Origin: Candidatus Latescibacterota bacterium | GTDB lineage: Bacteria; Latescibacterota; MVCY01; DTYK01 | Direction of reading: 5' to 3' | Assembly: GCA_012961925.1 (NCBI GenBank) | Contig: DTYK01000066.1 | Location: 1 to 8,582, forward strand | DNA length: 8,582 bases | Part shown: in pieces, positions 5,530 through 8,582 of the stretch | How positions within the stretch are numbered: the first letter of the stretch is position 1 | Layout: every line of letters starts with the position of its first letter | Notes under the pieces: generated by a model | Seen by the model: only the letters and a program-made list of their open reading frames with translations | Told to the model about the DNA's origin: nothing | Database searches by the model: none | Position numbers and translations under genes: made by a program

Positions 5530-7101
5530 CTATCCTCCTAAATCATCAATGATCTTTCTACATGTCGCACTTAGGGTGGGTAAAGGTCTAACTTTCCTGG
5601 CTTTATCAAAGATCCTCTGCGGCAGAGATCGGGAAAGTACCTGCGCTGTTGCATCATCCAGACTGCTAAGGATGTTAAGAAGTTGCTCCTGTGCCTGTCT
5701 CTGCTCTGAGAGCTCCAATATCAAATCCCAATTGAGGACTGAGTGTTGTTTGTAAATAATGGCAGCCGCCTCTGCAATCTGATCTGGGCCTCCGCCCGCC
5801 AGGAACTCAGAGATCAAGTCCTCGGCAGAGATATGATAAAGCCCGTTGGAGACAATACGCCGATCAAATTGTGGATCTGTGAGGCCAGGATTTAGAATGA
5901 CCTTGTAGTTGTAGATACTTATATCTTTCCGGCCTGGCAACTTGTCTGAGACGTAGACCTGTTTATTCCGAAGATAGGCATACCACTTGTTAATCTCCTC
6001 GGTTCTTACTTTCAACACAAGGGTATCAGGAGGAGGTAATCTCCAGCGATGGTAGTAATAGGCAGCCGTTGGCCCGGCCACCAGGTAACTTAGCCCCTTT
6101 TCACCCGCAAAGCGGACCTTGTCCACCACCTTTGGTGCCCGCTTCATAAAAAACTCCTCAACTCGGTCTGTGGAGACACCCGCTTTTTCCAAAATCACCC
6201 TTCCTGAGTCACGTAGCACAATCTGCCGGGCCAGTCTCTTTGCCAGCTCCTCATTTATCAGAAGAAAACGGAGTTGATCCGCCTGTAACCCGCCGGCGCC
6301 CGTGGTTTTGAGAACGTTATCCAGAATGGTAGAATAGATCTCCGCGTCGAAATTTGCCTGATACAACGTCTGAGGATTTACCCGGAAGGTGTTGACGATG
6401 TCAAGGGTGGCCTGTTCCGAACCTGCCACCCAAAGGCTGGATTTTCTTTGAAGGATGGGATATACACCCCGTTCAAGTAATAACCCCCTTAAGGCTTGGT
6501 AGATCATGGATGCCAGAAATACATCTTCAACAAAGGTCCCCGGGAGGTCTAACCTGTGAATCTCTGTATCCAATCCCTCGGTGAAACCAAAGGCCTTCAC
6601 CTCCGCCAAGGTGACCCGTGAATAAGGATAGGCCCTTAATAGATCCTCCACATTACCTGTAATTCCTGCCTCCATCATGGAAGCGATGGCATCTGCTACC
6701 GTTAGCAGAATTGCTTCAGGATGGTCTCTCAAAAGCGGAGCATCCGGCGCATGATGCTTTTCACACATCGCTATAAGGGGACCCATCTCAGAAGGGATGT
6801 TGAGACCGTTATCACTGAGGACACGCCGGAAGCTTCTCTCTTGAAGAAGGAGAATCAAGAATTCCCGGGTATGCCTCGGATGTATCCAGAGCTTTCGCTC
6901 TCCTTTAGTTTGAAAGTCCTTCTTAAGTTTTCCGACATCGTGAACCAGGGCGGCAAGCTTCACCAAATTCCCATCCCTTATCACGCCAGGGTTTTTCTGA
7001 ACGAAATATTTGACCACATGGTAGGTATCCACCCCATGCTCAAAGATCGAGATAAAGTGCTCGGTCTTTGCTGATTCTGTCAACAGCCTCCGAAAGATCA
7101 T
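5530..7101 (-). CDS. HD-domain nuclease fused to an AbiEi-like antitoxin domain (split Cas10d N-part or Cas3'')
   Basis: Predicted metal-dependent HD nuclease, 523 residues. Residues 1-150 form the HD domain: EHGVDTYHVV with H22, the doublet H54-D55 (LVHDVGKLKKDF), H74 and H77 in IHPRH, H116-H117 (KHHAPDAP) and D137 (VADAIAS). All expected ligands are present, so it is probably active. A segment around 198-230 (MIYQALRGLLLERGVYPILQ) resembles the piece that follows HD in Cas10d/Csc3. Residues ~328-463 (YLVAGPTAAYYYHRW, then LVLKV, GLYHISAEDLISEFLAGGG, QIAEAAAII) recall the C-terminal domain of AbiEi-type antitoxins. The start was moved from ATG 7122 to ATG 7101-7099 because AAGGAGGG (7109-7116) lies 7 bases before it and inside the longer reading. 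It follows the helicase gene and abuts the nucleotidyltransferase, so it could supply Cas3'' activity and restrain the toxin. HD is sure; the antitoxin likeness is by eye. Confidence 0.72.
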   Translation of the reverse strand: MIFRRLLTESAKTEHFISIFEHGVDTYHVVKYFVQKNPGVIRDGNLVKLAALVHDVGKLKKDFQTKGERKLWIHPRHTREFLILLLQERSFRRVLSDNGLNIPSEMGPLIAMCEKHHAPDAPLLRDHPEAILLTVADAIASMMEAGITGNVEDLLRAYPYSRVTLAEVKAFGFTEGLDTEIHRLDLPGTFVEDVFLASMIYQALRGLLLERGVYPILQRKSSLWVAGSEQATLDIVNTFRVNPQTLYQANFDAEIYSTILDNVLKTTGAGGLQADQLRFLLINEELAKRLARQIVLRDSGRVILEKAGVSTDRVEEFFMKRAPKVVDKVRFAGEKGLSYLVAGPTAAYYYHRWRLPPPDTLVLKVRTEEINKWYAYLRNKQVYVSDKLPGRKDISIYNYKVILNPGLTDPQFDRRIVSNGLYHISAEDLISEFLAGGGPDQIAEAAAIIYKQHSVLNWDLILELSEQRQAQEQLLNILSSLDDATAQVLSRSLPQRIFDKARKVRPLPTLSATCRKIIDDLGG

Positions 7102-7108
7102 TCCAAAA

Positions 7109-7116
7109 CCCTCCTT
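7109..7116 (-). promoter_or_regulatory. Ribosome binding site that fixes the HD-protein start
   Basis: AAGGAGGG on the minus strand, 7 bases before ATG 7101-7099 and overlapping the helicase stop (TAA 7115-7117). The earlier ATG at 7122 would translate through this site, so the start at 7101 is preferred and the protein loses seven residues. Confidence 0.75.
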
Positions 7117-8582
7117 AAGCATCCACTTCGAAAAACCGTACCCTCCCTGGCGCGTCTCCGCCTACTCTGTAGTTATCAGATAGCTGAAGGGTGATATTGT
7201 CATCGCCTTTTGACGACTCCTCATCCGCGTCCAGCAGATCTATATCTAATACCGTCCAGAACCACTGGCTAAAGAGGTCAAATTTTACCTTACAAAGAGA
7301 GACCCTCCTCTTTCCCTTATCATCCTCGGCCAAAATCTCCGGTGGCAGCGGCGTGCTCTGAATCTTATAAACTGCGTAAACCGGAGGTCTCCTGTTTGCA
7401 AAGAAATATCGTTCAGGCGAAGGAGCCCCTTTCACCTTTCCATTCGGAAGTACAGGCAAATCTTTCTTAAACAGAGACTTAAAACTTATCTTCTGCCCGC
7501 CTATCTCATACTCAGTATAGGGGACAAAACCCCTGAAAGGTGAGTAATCGACACCCTTTTGGTCTAATTTTTCCATAATTTCGAGATCCTCAGGGTCGAA
7601 GATCCTCTGTTCCTTCCTCCAGAACTTATAATACGCATAGGCAGCAAGACTGTTGAAGATGGCCGTAGGCTCTCTCTGTTGGCAGTGGGTCTCTATAAGT
7701 TTCAGAAAATCCTGTCTGGAATGTTGAGGCTGCAACATTCCATCCTCTGCCAGTTGATAAAGGGTGTTACTAAAGACTAGGACCTTGCAGGGCCTCCCGG
7801 CTCGGCCGGCCCTTCCAAAACGCTGAGCAAAACTGTCAGCGTAAGACTCTTCAATAACCAGATTCTTTGCCTTGAAGTCCACACCTGCCTCAATAGCCGG
7901 GGAACCACACAGTATGTTGTTGGGCCTATCACATTTATAGTTCTGCTCATAGATTGCGAAGTTTTTTTCTCGTCTTGCCTCCGACATCTTATCCTGCCCA
8001 ACAAATAGGTTTCCACCCACCTCTTGGGAAAGTTCCCAAGCTCTAAGAGCTGTGTTGAAGATCATAATAGAGTGATCGGTCATACCGAGATCTCGGATAA
8101 TCTCAGCTATATGTTTGGCCGCCTTACAACTGGTTTTCTCCGGTTCAATAGCGAGTTCGATCTCCCCGGCGAAGCTTTTCCCTTCTATCCTGTCCTTCTC
8201 AGACATTCCCAGTTCTTCTTTAAGAATTTGCCAGGTTCTTTCAGGGAACGTAGCAGAAAGAAAATAGAAGCCCCTCATATCCGGGCGGAACTCCCTCACC
8301 GATCTGATAAAGTATTTGAGAGAAGTGAGCATTAATGAATTATAGACGTGAATTTCATCGAAAACAAAGTTGAATCTCCGAAGGATAGTTATCGCTGCCC
8401 CATGCCTGGTGCGCTCATAAGCGTTAAGTAGGGTGACCAACTTATCCGGAGTAGCCAAAATGAACCTTTTGCTTTCGATGTTTTCAATAATCTCCGGGAT
8501 TTTTGTGCCGCCCATTACCTCACCAAAGTCATCTTGAGAAAAACCGAACATTTTCGCAATACGGACAAGCTGCAAAGTCTGG
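7115..8582 (-). CDS. cas3: Cas3' superfamily 2 helicase, N-terminus cut by window edge
   Basis: ATP-dependent helicase expected to unwind DNA recruited by Cascade. About 488 residues are visible and the frame runs off the right edge; the TTG at 8575-8573 is internal, not a start. Motifs in order: a segment before ATPDKL (motif Ib-like), motif II FDEIH (codons near 8348-8362), motif III LSATFP (near 8246-8265), motif V CGSPAIEAGVDF and motif VI QRFGRAGRAGR (near 7796-7828). Walker A and the start lie outside the window. The ~225 residues after motif VI form the Cas3-type C-terminal region. No HD domain is visible; it is coded separately by the next gene, overlapping arrangements aside. Stand-alone Cas3' is typical of type I-D (where HD belongs to Cas10d) and of I-A (separate Cas3''). 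The Csc1/Csc2-like genes favour I-D. The stop lies 13 bases before the preferred start of the HD gene, implying co-transcription. Confidence 0.88.
   Translation of the reverse strand, partial: QTLQLVRIAKMFGFSQDDFGEVMGGTKIPEIIENIESKRFILATPDKLVTLLNAYERTRHGAAITILRRFNFVFDEIHVYNSLMLTSLKYFIRSVREFRPDMRGFYFLSATFPERTWQILKEELGMSEKDRIEGKSFAGEIELAIEPEKTSCKAAKHIAEIIRDLGMTDHSIMIFNTALRAWELSQEVGGNLFVGQDKMSEARREKNFAIYEQNYKCDRPNNILCGSPAIEAGVDFKAKNLVIEESYADSFAQRFGRAGRAGRPCKVLVFSNTLYQLAEDGMLQPQHSRQDFLKLIETHCQQREPTAIFNSLAAYAYYKFWRKEQRIFDPEDLEIMEKLDQKGVDYSPFRGFVPYTEYEIGGQKISFKSLFKKDLPVLPNGKVKGAPSPERYFFANRRPPVYAVYKIQSTPLPPEILAEDDKGKRRVSLCKVKFDLFSQWFWTVLDIDLLDADEESSKGDDNITLQLSDNYRVGGDAPGRVRFFEVDA

Noticed and set aside
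6721..7074. Plus-strand 117-codon open frame opposite the HD domain
   Set aside because: The minus strand carries intact HD motifs; the plus frame shows no domain and no ribosome site.
1..8582. CRISPR array, tRNA or rRNA genes, insertion sequence
   Set aside because: No evenly spaced direct repeats, no clover-leaf or rRNA segments, no transposase motifs or terminal repeats were found by eye on either strand.

Overview
The window holds one long, tightly packed operon on the minus strand. It reads as a type I-D-like CRISPR-Cas interference operon with unusual composition. Genes carry strong GGAGG-type ribosome sites and mostly overlap or abut. Composition is moderate, near 50% GC by eye. Strong Shine-Dalgarno sites and a nearby DUF6922/AbiEii pair suggest a bacterium, perhaps an anaerobic or thermophilic Firmicutes/Chloroflexota-type lineage. 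That assignment is a guess from gene style, not a measurement.

In transcription order (right to left): (1) a Cas3' DEAD/DExH helicase, cut by the right edge (7115-8582); (2) an HD-nuclease protein whose C-terminal half resembles an AbiEi-type antitoxin (5530-7101); (3) a free-standing nucleotidyltransferase of the AbiEii/MNT toxin type (4792-5529); (4) a Cas10d/Csc3-like large subunit with a four-cysteine zinc site, an N-terminal winged-helix-like segment and no HD domain (2798-4795); (5) a Csc2-like Cas7 (1855-2715); (6) a Csc1-like Cas5 (1138-1773). After an AT-rich gap with a plausible promoter there follows a separate two-gene module: a frameshifted DUF6922 gene (656-950) and a canonical AbiEii nucleotidyltransferase reaching the left edge (1-653). 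No cas6, cas1, cas2, cas4 or CRISPR array is visible here.

In ordinary type I-D, Cas10d carries the HD nuclease at its own N-terminus and Cas3' supplies the helicase. Here the HD part and the zinc/C-terminal part of the large subunit lie on two polypeptides. A toxin-family nucleotidyltransferase is coded exactly between them, and its probable antitoxin-like partner domain is fused to the HD protein. The simplest reading is a Cascade-like effector (Csc2 backbone, Csc1, large subunit) plus helicase and HD nuclease, hard-wired to an AbiE-like toxin-antitoxin pair. The pair could act as an addiction module protecting the operon, or as a back-up abortive-infection arm released when the effector is damaged or inhibited. 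The cas calls rest on motifs read by eye; the toxin-antitoxin coupling is inference.
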